Counted from the stretch's first letter, positions 43,344-51,731 are shown. The stretch is DNA of 64,000 nt from UBA6522 sp965262365 (GCA_965262365.1 OZ253541.1:4526001-4590000); one strand, 5' to 3'. Program-made: numbers and translations. Notes: generated from the sequence alone by a model not told the origin.

Positions 43344-44696
43344 ATGTCAGTTGATCATTGGATGATCTTTAGTACGTTTGCCGAACAGAATCACTTCGAG
43401 TATCCAACGACGGGTGCGTACCGCGGTGTCGTTATTAACGCAAACATGGCGGCGTACGCTCCGGCGGGAATTGCAGCCTTTCTCCTAGAGAAGACGGCGC
43501 CCGCAACGCAGTACCTTATTGACCCGCTGACGCACGCGTTTCAGCATGATCCTGGGCTGATTTCGGATTCCAATCGGCGTCCAAAGAAGTCGATTCGGGC
43601 ACTGGCCGAGGGATACGGCTCACCAATTGCCGATTTTGTGGGCGAGCAACCGCTTTTGCCTGAACACTTTTCGGATGGAGATCTGCTCGAGGGGTTTGTG
43701 GAACGGACACTTTCCTATCAAGAAAATCAAATTGCCCGGCAAATGTTAGAATCCGATGCGGCCAAGTACATGGAAAGTAACGATGAGCTCCGACCGTACG
43801 CTCTAGTGGCACCATATGTTTTTCTGACTGATGCTACATTGGATGAGTGGTTGCCTGTAAATGTTCGGGCTGCAGAAATTGCTTCCAATCAACGAAACAA
43901 TGGAAGATTATTTGCTGAAATTGTAATAGATAAAGGCATATTGATTAGCAAATCTGCCAGAGAACGAATAATAGAACAAATGTCTGCAATTAGGTTGGAT
44001 GGGTTTTTGCTTTGGGTAGACAATCTCAACGAGACAACCGCAGCTGAGGTGGAATTGCGAGGTCTAGTTAAACTGACTCGTGGACTAAGAGGTGAACACG
44101 CCAGAGAAGTTATAAATTTACATGGTGGCTATTTCTCGGTGGTGGCGGCGGGTAATCTTGGAAGTGGAGCTATGACAGGAGTTGCTCACGGACCGGAATT
44201 TGGAGAGTTTCGCTCCGTCGTGCCCGTGGGTGGCGGCATACCTATTTCGCGATATTATATTCCCCAGTTACATGCTCGAATTAGGTGTCGAGATACGGTA
44301 TCCATGTTGGCCAAATTAAACAAACTCGCATCCGCAGAGGCTTTTCACAATGGTGTCTGTAGTTGCGAAGAATGCGTAGAGACTATTGGGGGAAATGTAG
44401 AAAATTTCACGCTATTCGGTGAGGGCACAGCAAAAAATGTAAGACGAAGGCATGGTTTGGTACGGATTCAATTTCCAACGACAGCGGCAAAATTGCGAAG
44501 CCTTCGACACTATTTGCAGAGAAAACATCGAGAATACCTTGCGGCCAGTGCTCTAGATAGGGAGGCGCTCTTTAGAAATTTGAGGGAGGGGGAGCAAGAA
44601 TATCGGGCAGTTGCCGGTTCGGGGGGGGGGTTGCACACCTCAAGAGGTGGCGTAGGGTGTTTGCTGACGACGAGTAGCGTAGGTGTAGAAGGATAG
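43344..44696 (+). CDS. Island operon gene 4: TGT-like zinc protein of unknown function
   Basis: 450 residues as read. The start ATG 43344 overlaps the nuclease stop. C339, C341, C344 and H370 form CxCxxC-x25-H, the exact zinc spacing of tRNA-guanine transglycosylases, and the preceding stretch (LHGGYFSVV, GVAHGPEFGEFR, VGGGIPISRYY) is laid out like a TIM-barrel end. The usual nucleophile aspartate region is not evident; a histidine (H282) stands near that place. Distant relatives include DpdA enzymes that insert deazaguanine into DNA. This is a by-eye inference. A G10 run at 44621-44630 sits near the 3' end; with 11 G the C-terminus would read VAHLKRWRRVFADDE and stop at 44677, a more natural ending. 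Confidence 0.7.
   Translation: MSVDHWMIFSTFAEQNHFEYPTTGAYRGVVINANMAAYAPAGIAAFLLEKTAPATQYLIDPLTHAFQHDPGLISDSNRRPKKSIRALAEGYGSPIADFVGEQPLLPEHFSDGDLLEGFVERTLSYQENQIARQMLESDAAKYMESNDELRPYALVAPYVFLTDATLDEWLPVNVRAAEIASNQRNNGRLFAEIVIDKGILISKSARERIIEQMSAIRLDGFLLWVDNLNETTAAEVELRGLVKLTRGLRGEHAREVINLHGGYFSVVAAGNLGSGAMTGVAHGPEFGEFRSVVPVGGGIPISRYYIPQLHARIRCRDTVSMLAKLNKLASAEAFHNGVCSCEECVETIGGNVENFTLFGEGTAKNVRRRHGLVRIQFPTTAAKLRSLRHYLQRKHREYLAASALDREALFRNLREGEQEYRAVAGSGGGLHTSRGGVGCLLTTSSVGVEG
44621..44630 (+). repeat. G10 homopolymer in the 3' end of the TGT-like gene
   Basis: Ten consecutive G. Tract length decides the reading frame of the C-terminus: 9 G gives a short PQEVA tail, 10 gives the 450-residue form, 11 gives the KRWRRVFADDE tail. 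Either a slippage-prone switch or a base-calling error. Confidence 0.85.
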
Positions 44697-44889
44697 GGGG
44701 CTGTACCTTTGCGTTTGGAATTGCGGACATACTGCAATCGAAACGAGCGCATTGAAGTATCAAGCAGTTGCAAGAGTCCCGGCGAGGTCCGAATGCAAGC
44801 GCTGAGGCGACGGTTCGGGGCGCATATTGGGGCGATCCGGCGCAAGAAGCTTGCCGTTCGAACGGCGCTTTGGTTGTGATTGGCGGCGA

Positions 44890-44918
44890 TTGCGGGAAGC
44901 GCGCCTCTGCGCTATGGT
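44890..44918 (+). promoter_or_regulatory. Putative promoter for the toxin-antitoxin pair
   Basis: TTGCGG, 17-base spacer, TATGGT, 35 bases ahead of the antitoxin ATG. The 44697-44889 stretch before it shows no gene I can support. Confidence 0.45.
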
Positions 44919-44953
44919 GCGCCAATAGAGCACCGTTGCTCAGGGGGTCGGTT

Positions 44954-45247
44954 ATGGCCGTGCACAAGCAGAGCGTCTCCTTCACCGAAACCGCATTCGC
45001 ATTTGCCCGGCAACTGGTCGACGATGGCGAATACGCGAATGTCAGCGCCGCGGTATCCGGAGAACTCGCACGGGCAAAGGCGATCCGCGAGCGGGAGCGG
45101 ATGCTTATGGGCGCCGAGGTCGAACGCCGCCTGCGCCTGCCTCTCGAACAGTGGGTACCGGTCGGTGCTCTCGATGAAGTGACAAGAGGCGCTCGCGTCC
45201 GGCTACGCAAGCTCGCCGAGTCGAAGGACGATGCCTTGCGGGGATGA
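44954..45247 (+). CDS. ParD-type antitoxin
   Basis: 97 residues. The short N-terminal strand and helices (KQSVSFTETAFAFARQLVDDGEYANVSAAV, key part DDGEYANVSAAV) match ribbon-helix-helix ParD antitoxins, and the charged C-terminal half would wrap the toxin. The stop codon overlaps the toxin ATG (ATGA). ParD normally also represses its own promoter. Confidence 0.85.
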   Translation: MAVHKQSVSFTETAFAFARQLVDDGEYANVSAAVSGELARAKAIRERERMLMGAEVERRLRLPLEQWVPVGALDEVTRGARVRLRKLAESKDDALRG

Positions 45248-45576
45248 TGCGTCAGATTCGGCATCCTCTGGTCGAGCAGGACATCATCGCTATCGCCGAG
45301 CATATCGTGGAGACCACGGGCGGAAACATTGCCGCCGCAGAGCGTCGGCTGGATGAGATCGACGACCTGCTGCATGACATCGCGGGAAACCCGTTATCCG
45401 GAATTCGCCTGTCCGGTTCGCTCGAAGGCTGGCTGGTACGCCACGGCGGGCGGGATTACAGGATCACGATCGTTTTCCGTCCGGATACGGTCTCGCAATG
45501 CCTCTATGTCGCGCTTGTTGCCTTCGGGGGACAAGATTGGTTGACGAAAGGTGTTACCCGGCTGGAATCCGGCTGA
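45244..45576 (+). CDS. ParE/RelE-superfamily toxin
   Basis: 110 residues with the compact ParE pattern: VEQDIIAIAEHI helix, AERRLDEIDDLLHDIAGNP, then strands with LVRHGGRDYRITIVFRP and a C-terminal FGGQDW. ParE members inhibit gyrase and RelE members cleave mRNA; sequence alone favours ParE because of the ParD partner. Start ATG 45244 or 45247. Confidence 0.85.
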   Translation: MMRQIRHPLVEQDIIAIAEHIVETTGGNIAAAERRLDEIDDLLHDIAGNPLSGIRLSGSLEGWLVRHGGRDYRITIVFRPDTVSQCLYVALVAFGGQDWLTKGVTRLESG

Positions 45577-45753
45577 TGCCACGGGCTGGCGGTGCTGGAT
45601 ACCGCGCGCGGTGCAGGCGTCGGTTACCATGCCTATCCGCTGGATCGCCAGGGAGGCAACCGCAATCTCGCGGTGGTGCTTTACTCGGGGATCGAGCTTG
45701 ATCGCCGTTTTGCGCCGACGGAACTGAAGTACGTGTCAACGACGGACCATCGA

Positions 45754-47169
45754 ATGCAACCACGTGGGAAAGCAAGCGTCTCTTCAGAACGTAATCGGCC
45801 TGGGCCGGTCACCGTCATTGTCCTTGCGGCGGGCCGGGGGGAGCGCATGAACTCCAGCGTCTCCAAGGTGCTTCAACCCCTGGCCGGGCGAAGCATTCTT
45901 TCCCATGTGCTGGATTCGGCCGAATCGCTTGAGCCTGCGACCGTCAACGTGGTTTACGGGCACGGCGGCGCCGCAGTTCGGGAGGCGTTCTCGAATCGCG
46001 AACTGGATTGGACGCATCAGGCCGAACAACTGGGCACCGGGCACGCGTTGGCCCAGGCGCTGCCACAGATTCCGGACGGGCATCAGGTGCTCGTGCTCTG
46101 CGGGGACGTACCCCTGGTTTCCGTGGACAGCCTCACCGAACTGCTGACCGCGGCGGGCGACGGCGGAGCAGGCCTGTTGACTGCCAATGTGGACGATCCG
46201 CAGGGGTACGGCCGCGTGCTGCGCGACGAGGCGGGGTCGGTCGCGGCGGTGGTCGAGGACGCTGACGCCACACTCGCGGAGCTTGCCGTCAACGAAATCA
46301 ACACGGGCATCATGGTGCTGCCGGCGTCGTCGTCGAAACGCTGGCTGAACCGTCTGGACGATGGCAGCAGCCAGGGTGAACTCTATCTCACCGACGTGAT
46401 CGCCATGGCGGTTGCGGAGGGGGTGCCGGTGGCCGGCGTGCCGGTCGGCGATCCGGTCGAGGCCATGGGCATCAACGACCGCAAGCAGTTGGCCCAGGCC
46501 GAACGCGCGATTCAATGGCGTTATGCGGGCGCGCTCCTGGAACAGGGAGTCACGCTCGCCGATCCCTCCAGGTTTGACCTGCGCGGCCGGTTGGCGGTGG
46601 GCCGGGACGTGTTCATCGACGTGGGCGCGGTTATCAGCGGGGATGTCGCGCTCGGGGACCGGGTTCGCATAGGCCCCAACGCCGTCATTGCGAACAGCCG
46701 GCTCGGCGACGATTGCACGGTGCACGCTCACTGCGTCGTCGATGGCGTGATCGCCGGCAGAAACTGCGAGATCGGCCCTTTCTCTCGGCTGCGGCCCGGG
46801 ACCGAGTTCGACGAGTGCGTCAAGGTGGGCAACTTCGTCGAGGTCAAGGCCGGCAGGCTGAAATCCGGAGTCAAGGTGAACCATCTCAGTTATGTCGGCG
46901 ATACGCGCATCGGCCGCGATTCCAACGTTGGCGCCGGCACGGTCACCTGCAACTACGACGGCGCAAACAAGCATGCGACGGAAATCGGGGATCGGGTGTT
47001 CGTGGGCTCAGGTTCGATGCTCGTGGCGCCGCTGCGAGTGGGCGCAGGCGCTACCATCGCTGCCGGGTCCACCATCACCAGGGACGTCCCCCCCGGAACG
47101 CTGGCGGTGGCGCGGCAGCGCCAGAGTGCGGTCAAGGGCTGGAAGCGGCCCGGGAAGTCCGGAAAATAG
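45754..47169 (+). CDS. glmU: Bifunctional UDP-GlcNAc pyrophosphorylase / GlcN-1-P acetyltransferase
   Basis: 471 residues from ATG 45754. The N-terminal uridyltransferase has VIVLAAGRGERMNSSVSKVL and the LCGDVPLV site. The C-terminal left-handed beta-helix acetyltransferase has the hexapeptide repeats and NFVEVKAGRLKSG. It makes UDP-GlcNAc for peptidoglycan and LPS. The frame is open upstream to 45592, but that extension has no glmU similarity; it is probably not translated. Confidence 0.96.
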   Translation: MQPRGKASVSSERNRPGPVTVIVLAAGRGERMNSSVSKVLQPLAGRSILSHVLDSAESLEPATVNVVYGHGGAAVREAFSNRELDWTHQAEQLGTGHALAQALPQIPDGHQVLVLCGDVPLVSVDSLTELLTAAGDGGAGLLTANVDDPQGYGRVLRDEAGSVAAVVEDADATLAELAVNEINTGIMVLPASSSKRWLNRLDDGSSQGELYLTDVIAMAVAEGVPVAGVPVGDPVEAMGINDRKQLAQAERAIQWRYAGALLEQGVTLADPSRFDLRGRLAVGRDVFIDVGAVISGDVALGDRVRIGPNAVIANSRLGDDCTVHAHCVVDGVIAGRNCEIGPFSRLRPGTEFDECVKVGNFVEVKAGRLKSGVKVNHLSYVGDTRIGRDSNVGAGTVTCNYDGANKHATEIGDRVFVGSGSMLVAPLRVGAGATIAAGSTITRDVPPGTLAVARQRQSAVKGWKRPGKSGK

Positions 47170-47240
47170 CCGGGTCGCCGTATCGGCGCGTCAGGCTCGA
47201 CTCGAAATCACGGCAACTTACAGGATTAGGACACCAGCGT

Positions 47241-49073
47241 ATGTGCGGCATCGTCGGCATGGTCGCGAACCACGACGTAACCCCTGTTCTGATGGAGGGG
47301 TTGCGGCGTCTGGAGTACAGGGGATACGACTCTGCGGGTCTGGCTGTGGTCAAGGGCGGCAAGCTGCAGCGATTGCGGCGGTTGGGCAAGGTGCAGGCGC
47401 TGCAGGATGCGCTTGAGAACAATCCCTTGAGCGGCGCCTGCGGTATCGCCCACACTCGCTGGGCGACCCACGGCAGGCCCAGCCAGACCAATGCACACCC
47501 CCATGCCTCGGGCGGTGTTGCCGTGGTGCACAACGGCATCATCGAGAATCATGGGGCGCTGCGCGAGCAACTGGAGGCTGAGGGGTACCGGTTCGCCTCC
47601 GAAACCGATACCGAGGTCATCGCGCACCGGGTGCACCACCACCTTGCGCAAACCGGTGATCTGCGCGTAGCCGTGAGCCTCACGGTCGGTGAGCTGGAAG
47701 GCGGACATGCCTCAATGGTGGTTCTCAGCGCGGAGCAACCCGATACGCTGATCGCCGCGCGTGTGGGGACGCCTGTTGTCGTGGGCCTGGGCAGCAACGG
47801 TAACCTGGTGGCATCGGACGTGGCTGCGCTGGTTCCGGTGACCAGGCGGTTTCAGTTTCTCGAAGAAGGGGACGTCGCCGTCGTCGGGCGAGACGCGGTG
47901 CGGATCTACGATACGGACGGGCAGGCAGTTCGCCGACCGGTGCGGGAGAGCGAGCAGACCGCCGACGCGGTGGAACTGGGGCACTACCGCTACTTCATGG
48001 AGAAGGAAATCCATGAACAGCCGGCGGCGCTGTTGCGGGCATTGGAGCATCGGATCGAAGACGGCGCGATCTCCGATGCAGCGTTCGGTGCGGCTTCGAA
48101 GTCCATCCTGGCGCGTACCGCGGGGGTGCATATCGTAGCCTGCGGGACCAGCTACCATGCCGGCCTCGTCGCGCGGTACCAGTTGGAGGAAGTCGCGCGG
48201 TTGTCCTGTGCCGTGGAGATCGCCAGCGAGTATCGCTATCGCTCCCCTGTGGTGCCGGAGAATACGCTCTTCGTGGCCATATCCCAGTCCGGAGAGACCG
48301 CCGACACATTGGCGGCGCTGCGCGCCGCGAAGAAGCTGGGCTACCTGGCGACACTGGCGATCTGCAACGTAGCGGAGAGTTCACTGACCCGTGAGGCCGA
48401 CCTGGTATTCCTCACGCGAGCGGGCGTGGAGATCGGCGTGGCTTCCACGAAGGCCTTCACGACCCAACTGGCGGCTCTGCTCATGCTCACCATTGCGCTT
48501 GCCCGTAACCGAGGTGCCAGTGTCGAACACGAGCGCCTGTTGGTGAACCACCTGGCGGAAATGCCCGGCCTGGTTGAGCAGAGCCTGCTGCTGGAAGGCG
48601 CCATCGCGGAATTGGCCCGCGAGTTCGCCGACAGGCACCACGCCCTGTTTCTGGGCCGCGGGGCGCTCAATCCCGTGGCCATGGAGGGAGCCTTGAAGCT
48701 CAAGGAACTCTCCTACATCCACGCCGAGGCCTACGCCGCGGGCGAACTCAAGCACGGCCCCCTTGCTCTGGTGGACGACGACATGCCGGTGGTGGCCGTG
48801 GCACCCAACAACGAATTGCTGGCGAAGCTGCAGTCAAATCTTCAGGAAGTCCGCGCACGCGGCGGCAAGCTTTACGTTTTCGCCGACCCGGCCGTGAAGT
48901 TCGGCGCCGATGACGGCATGCGAATCTTGCGCATGCCTGCCCATGTGCAACCGATTCAGGAACCCTTGCTGTATGCGGTGCCGCTGCAGTTGCTGGCGTA
49001 TCACGTGGCGATGCTGAAGGGCACCGACCCGGACCGCCCCCGCAACCTCGCCAAGTCGGTCACGGTCGAATAG
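47241..49073 (+). CDS. glmS: Glutamine-fructose-6-phosphate aminotransferase (isomerizing)
   Basis: 610 residues. MCGIVGMV places the catalytic cysteine at position 2, followed by HTRWATHGRPS and NGIIENH of the glutaminase domain. Two SIS domains follow (ACGTSYHAG, ISQSGETADT, STKAFTTQ) and the C-terminus ends AKSVTVE. Makes glucosamine-6-phosphate, the entry to the amino sugar pathway that continues with glmU. The conserved 3' end is where Tn7 recognises its site in other bacteria; no Tn7-like element is present. Confidence 0.97.
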   Translation: MCGIVGMVANHDVTPVLMEGLRRLEYRGYDSAGLAVVKGGKLQRLRRLGKVQALQDALENNPLSGACGIAHTRWATHGRPSQTNAHPHASGGVAVVHNGIIENHGALREQLEAEGYRFASETDTEVIAHRVHHHLAQTGDLRVAVSLTVGELEGGHASMVVLSAEQPDTLIAARVGTPVVVGLGSNGNLVASDVAALVPVTRRFQFLEEGDVAVVGRDAVRIYDTDGQAVRRPVRESEQTADAVELGHYRYFMEKEIHEQPAALLRALEHRIEDGAISDAAFGAASKSILARTAGVHIVACGTSYHAGLVARYQLEEVARLSCAVEIASEYRYRSPVVPENTLFVAISQSGETADTLAALRAAKKLGYLATLAICNVAESSLTREADLVFLTRAGVEIGVASTKAFTTQLAALLMLTIALARNRGASVEHERLLVNHLAEMPGLVEQSLLLEGAIAELAREFADRHHALFLGRGALNPVAMEGALKLKELSYIHAEAYAAGELKHGPLALVDDDMPVVAVAPNNELLAKLQSNLQEVRARGGKLYVFADPAVKFGADDGMRILRMPAHVQPIQEPLLYAVPLQLLAYHVAMLKGTDPDRPRNLAKSVTVE

Positions 49074-49182
49074 CCCGGGCTGCCCCGACGGTCTCGGCAT
49101 GATAAAGCGGCTCAACGACGGTATGTACACCAACCAGTACCGCCACCAGGATCAGATAGATTCCGATAATTTTCCTTAACAT
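49060..49182 (-). CDS. Possible 40-residue single-span membrane protein
   Basis: ATG at 49182 has GGGGAGGTTAG upstream. The product MLRKIIGIYLILVAVLVGV continues to VVEPLYH and ends at 49060, overlapping the glmS 3' end by 14 bases on the opposite strand. One clear membrane helix (about 5-20) and a short tail. No family recognised. The combination of ribosome site and hydrophobic helix is suggestive, not conclusive. Confidence 0.45.
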   Translation of the reverse strand: MLRKIIGIYLILVAVLVGVHTVVEPLYHAETVGAARAIRP

Positions 49183-49269
49183 CCGGCTAACCTCCCCGTT
49201 GATGACTTGCTGAATAGACCACACTGCTCGGTCGGCGGCAACAAGTCGAATGCGAGCCTGCCGCTTTGT

Positions 49270-50040
49270 TCACGGCAGCGAGAATTCGGCCACGACGGGC
49301 GTGTGATCGGATGGCCGCTGCAGCCGGCGCGGCGCCACGTCGATGGAGCAACCGGTGCAGGCGGAGCTCAGGGCTGTTGAAGCCAGTATCAGGTCGATCC
49401 TCATGCCGTTGTTCCTGCGAAACCCGCCGGCGCGGTAGTCCCACCAGCTAAAGCTCTTCTCCTCCTGCTCGAACAGCCTGAAGGTGTCCTTGAAACCCTT
49501 CCGGAGAATATCGCTCAACGCGGCTCGTTCCCTGGGGCTGCACAGGATTTTGCCTTCCCACTGGACCGGGTCGTGAACGTCACGGTCTTCGGGGGCGATA
49601 TTGAAGTCGCCCACCGCGACCACGTATCGGTGCCGCTGCAGATCGCGCCGCAAGTTCGCGTCCAGCGCGTCCAGCCAGGCGAGCTTGTAGTCGTATTTGT
49701 CCGAACCCACGCTCTGCCCGTTGGGGACGTACAGATTGAGCACTCGAACGTCGCCGCAGGTGGCGCCCAGCACCCGCCGTGCAGGGTCGTCAAAGCCGTC
49801 CAGGTCGACCACGATATCCGCCGGTGGCAGACGGGAAACCAGCGCGACGCCGTTGTAGGTGGGCTGTCCGCTGTAGGAAACATGGTAGCCCAGGTCCTCG
49901 AAGGCTGCCGCGGGAAACAGGTCGTCGGTGACCTTGGTTTCCTGCAGTCCCAGGACATCGGGTTGGGCTTGCTTGAGCCAGTCGGTGACGTGTTCCAGCC
50001 GCACCCGCAGGCTATTGACGTTCCAGGTCGCTATTTTCAC
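49270..50040 (-). CDS. xthA: Exodeoxyribonuclease III
   Basis: 256 residues, GTG start at 50040. KIATWNVNSLRVRL and LQETKVTD supply the metal-binding N and E, GDFNIAPEDRDV the active-site D and N, and SDHTPVVAEF the catalytic H. AP endonuclease and 3' exonuclease of base-excision repair. Its GTG overlaps the stop of the upstream prlC remnant (GTGA), so it may depend on that reading frame for translation. Confidence 0.95.
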   Translation of the reverse strand: MKIATWNVNSLRVRLEHVTDWLKQAQPDVLGLQETKVTDDLFPAAAFEDLGYHVSYSGQPTYNGVALVSRLPPADIVVDLDGFDDPARRVLGATCGDVRVLNLYVPNGQSVGSDKYDYKLAWLDALDANLRRDLQRHRYVVAVGDFNIAPEDRDVHDPVQWEGKILCSPRERAALSDILRKGFKDTFRLFEQEEKSFSWWDYRAGGFRRNNGMRIDLILASTALSSACTGCSIDVAPRRLQRPSDHTPVVAEFSLP

Positions 50041-50243
50041 GGTTCTCTGTGTACTCCCTTGTCGATGTCCTGGATGCTCTCCAGTTCCTCGACGCATTGA
50101 AAGGTTGGCGAGGGGGACTTCTCAAGCCGTGCGAGCCGTTGGCGCTGGCTTTCCAGGGTCTGGCGGACGGCGGGTTCGACGTGCTCCGGAGTTATCGATG
50201 CGAAGGCCGGCAAGCCTCCCGTATCCATTAGCGGATTGTTCAA
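50037..50243 (-). pseudogene. Oligopeptidase A (PrlC) N-terminal remnant
   Basis: 68 codons from TTG 50243 with TGGAG upstream. MNNPLMDTGGLPAF and ITPEHVEPAVRQTLES match the beginning of M3-family oligopeptidase A (PrlC normally about 680 residues), after which the frame ends. None of the catalytic HEXXH region is nearby. Only the first tenth of the gene survives, yet it is in an intact frame directly coupled to xthA. It may be a deletion scar retained as a translational leader. Identity by eye; confidence in a PrlC origin is good but not certain. Confidence 0.65.
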
Positions 50244-50381
50244 TCGTTTGCTCCAGCCAACCGTTTGGCAGCCCGTGGCAAAAGCCCCGCGTCGCCCCGA
50301 AACCGGCGGGGCGCCCGGCCGAAACACTACCATTTTTCCTGTTAAGCTGCGCCTCGGTTTCGGGCGGGTAGGGACTGAACG

Positions 50382-51731
50382 GTGGCGAATTACGATTTCG
50401 CCGTCCTTGGAGGCGGCAGCGGCGGCCTGGCAGCGGCGCAACGCGCGGCAGAGTACGGTGCACGGGTGGTTGTCATTGAACCGGCGCGGCTCGGCGGCAC
50501 GTGCGTCAATGTCGGTTGCGTGCCCAAGAAAGTGATGTGGAATGCGGCTCAGTTGGCTCACGCCCTGGAGGACGCCGCCGGCTACGGCTTCAGCGTTACC
50601 CGCAACGGCCACGACTGGGGCGCGCTGAAGAGCGCCCGCGACGCCTATGTGCAGAGGCTGAACGGAATCTACCAACGCAACCTGGAGCGCAAATCCATTG
50701 ACTGGGTTCAGGCCACCGGGCGTTTCACCGGTGCGAACCGGATTACCACGGATCGCGGAGAGGTTTTCAGCGGCGACCATTTGCTCATAGCCACAGGGGG
50801 ATATCCGATCGTCCCAGATCTTCCCGGGTCGGACCTGGGGATTACCTCCGACGGATTCTTCGAGCTTGAGGCATTGCCGCGCCGCACGGCTGTGATCGGC
50901 AGCGGCTACATTGCGGTGGAGCTGGCCGGGGTGTTGCGCGCGCTGGGCAGCGAGGTGGTGCAGATGGTGAGGTACGATGGCGTGCTCCGTGCCTTCGAGT
51001 CCGCGCTCGGCCGGCATCTCATGGAGCATATGCGCGCGGCGGGAATCGGCCTGGTCACCGGTGCGGTTCCCGAGTCCGTGCAATCCGGGGGTGGCGGCCT
51101 GACGGTACGAACCGCCGACGGACGCAATTTCGACGGGTTCGACTGCGTGCTGTGGGCGATCGGACGGCGTCCAAACACCGCAGCGCTGGATCTCCCCGCG
51201 GCGGGCGTGGCAACGGCCCCCCGGGGGCACGTGGACGTCGATGCCTTCCAGAACACCAGCGTCGAGGGAATCCATGCCGTAGGCGATGTCACCGGGCAGG
51301 CGCAACTGACTCCTGTAGCCATCGCTGCCGGCCGACGCCTGTCGGACCGATTGTTCGGTGGCCAGTCGGACCGGCACCTGAGCTACGAAAACATTCCTTC
51401 GGTGATCTTCTCCCATCCTCCGGTGGGTACGGTCGGGCTGTCCGAAGCGCAGGCGCGGCAGCGCTTCGGCGACACTTCGGTGCGCGTCTACGAGTCTGAA
51501 TTCGTGCCCATGTACAACGCCCTGACGCACCACAAGCCCAAGACGGTCATGAAGCTCGTTACCGCGGGCGAGGATGAGCGCGTTGTCGGATGCCACCTGA
51601 TCGGCGCCGGTGCCGACGAGATGCTGCAGGGATTTGCGGTGGCGGTGACAATGGGGGCGTCAAAGACTGATCTCGACAACACCGTGGCGATCCATCCTAC
51701 CAGCGCGGAAGAGTTGGTGACTATGCGCTAG
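50382..51731 (+). CDS. gor: Glutathione-disulfide reductase
   Basis: 449 residues, GTG start. FAD-binding DFAVLGGGSGGLAAA, redox pair GGTCVNVGCVPKK, NADPH domain AVIGSGYIAVELAG and C-terminal interface HPTSAEELVTMR with the catalytic histidine. The HPTSAEE ending and lack of mercuric or lipoamide features favour glutathione reductase. Cytosolic flavoprotein keeping glutathione reduced. Its 3' end overlaps the convergent aroE by 11 bases. Confidence 0.93.
   Translation: MANYDFAVLGGGSGGLAAAQRAAEYGARVVVIEPARLGGTCVNVGCVPKKVMWNAAQLAHALEDAAGYGFSVTRNGHDWGALKSARDAYVQRLNGIYQRNLERKSIDWVQATGRFTGANRITTDRGEVFSGDHLLIATGGYPIVPDLPGSDLGITSDGFFELEALPRRTAVIGSGYIAVELAGVLRALGSEVVQMVRYDGVLRAFESALGRHLMEHMRAAGIGLVTGAVPESVQSGGGGLTVRTADGRNFDGFDCVLWAIGRRPNTAALDLPAAGVATAPRGHVDVDAFQNTSVEGIHAVGDVTGQAQLTPVAIAAGRRLSDRLFGGQSDRHLSYENIPSVIFSHPPVGTVGLSEAQARQRFGDTSVRVYESEFVPMYNALTHHKPKTVMKLVTAGEDERVVGCHLIGAGADEMLQGFAVAVTMGASKTDLDNTVAIHPTSAEELVTMR

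Larger units (their letters stand above)
40362..43354 (+). pseudogene. Island operon gene 3: PD-(D/E)XK nuclease, split by IS66 insertion
   Basis: The first 38 codons (40362-40475) and the last 104 (43040-43354) flank the IS66 element. Removing the element and one copy of the 8-bp duplication gives one continuous 142-residue frame reading EVPTLGQCADLVAT across the join. The core D42, then E55 and K57 in FVEVKVRDW, followed by a QCHAH helix, is the PD-(D/E)XK nuclease pattern seen in restriction-like and repair nucleases. The fragment after the insertion overlaps the next gene's ATG by 11 bases. As it stands the nuclease is inactivated, and transcription of gene 4 is probably affected. Confidence 0.8.

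Noticed and set aside
45592..45753. In-frame 54-codon extension of glmU
   Set aside because: GlmU starts near ATG 45754; the extension has no ribosome site or similarity I recognise, though it may be a scrap of another gene.
47170..47240. glmS ribozyme
   Set aside because: Only 71 bases separate glmU and glmS and no ribozyme core is visible; that element is mainly from Gram-positive bacteria.
49040..49269. Tn7-type attachment site downstream of glmS
   Set aside because: The glmS end is conserved but no transposon ends or Tn7 genes follow; the island is on the other side, before glmU.
50037..51596. Long minus-strand frame opposite gor
   Set aside because: It is open because gor is GC-rich with strong codon bias; only its last 68 codons (prlC remnant) are meaningful.
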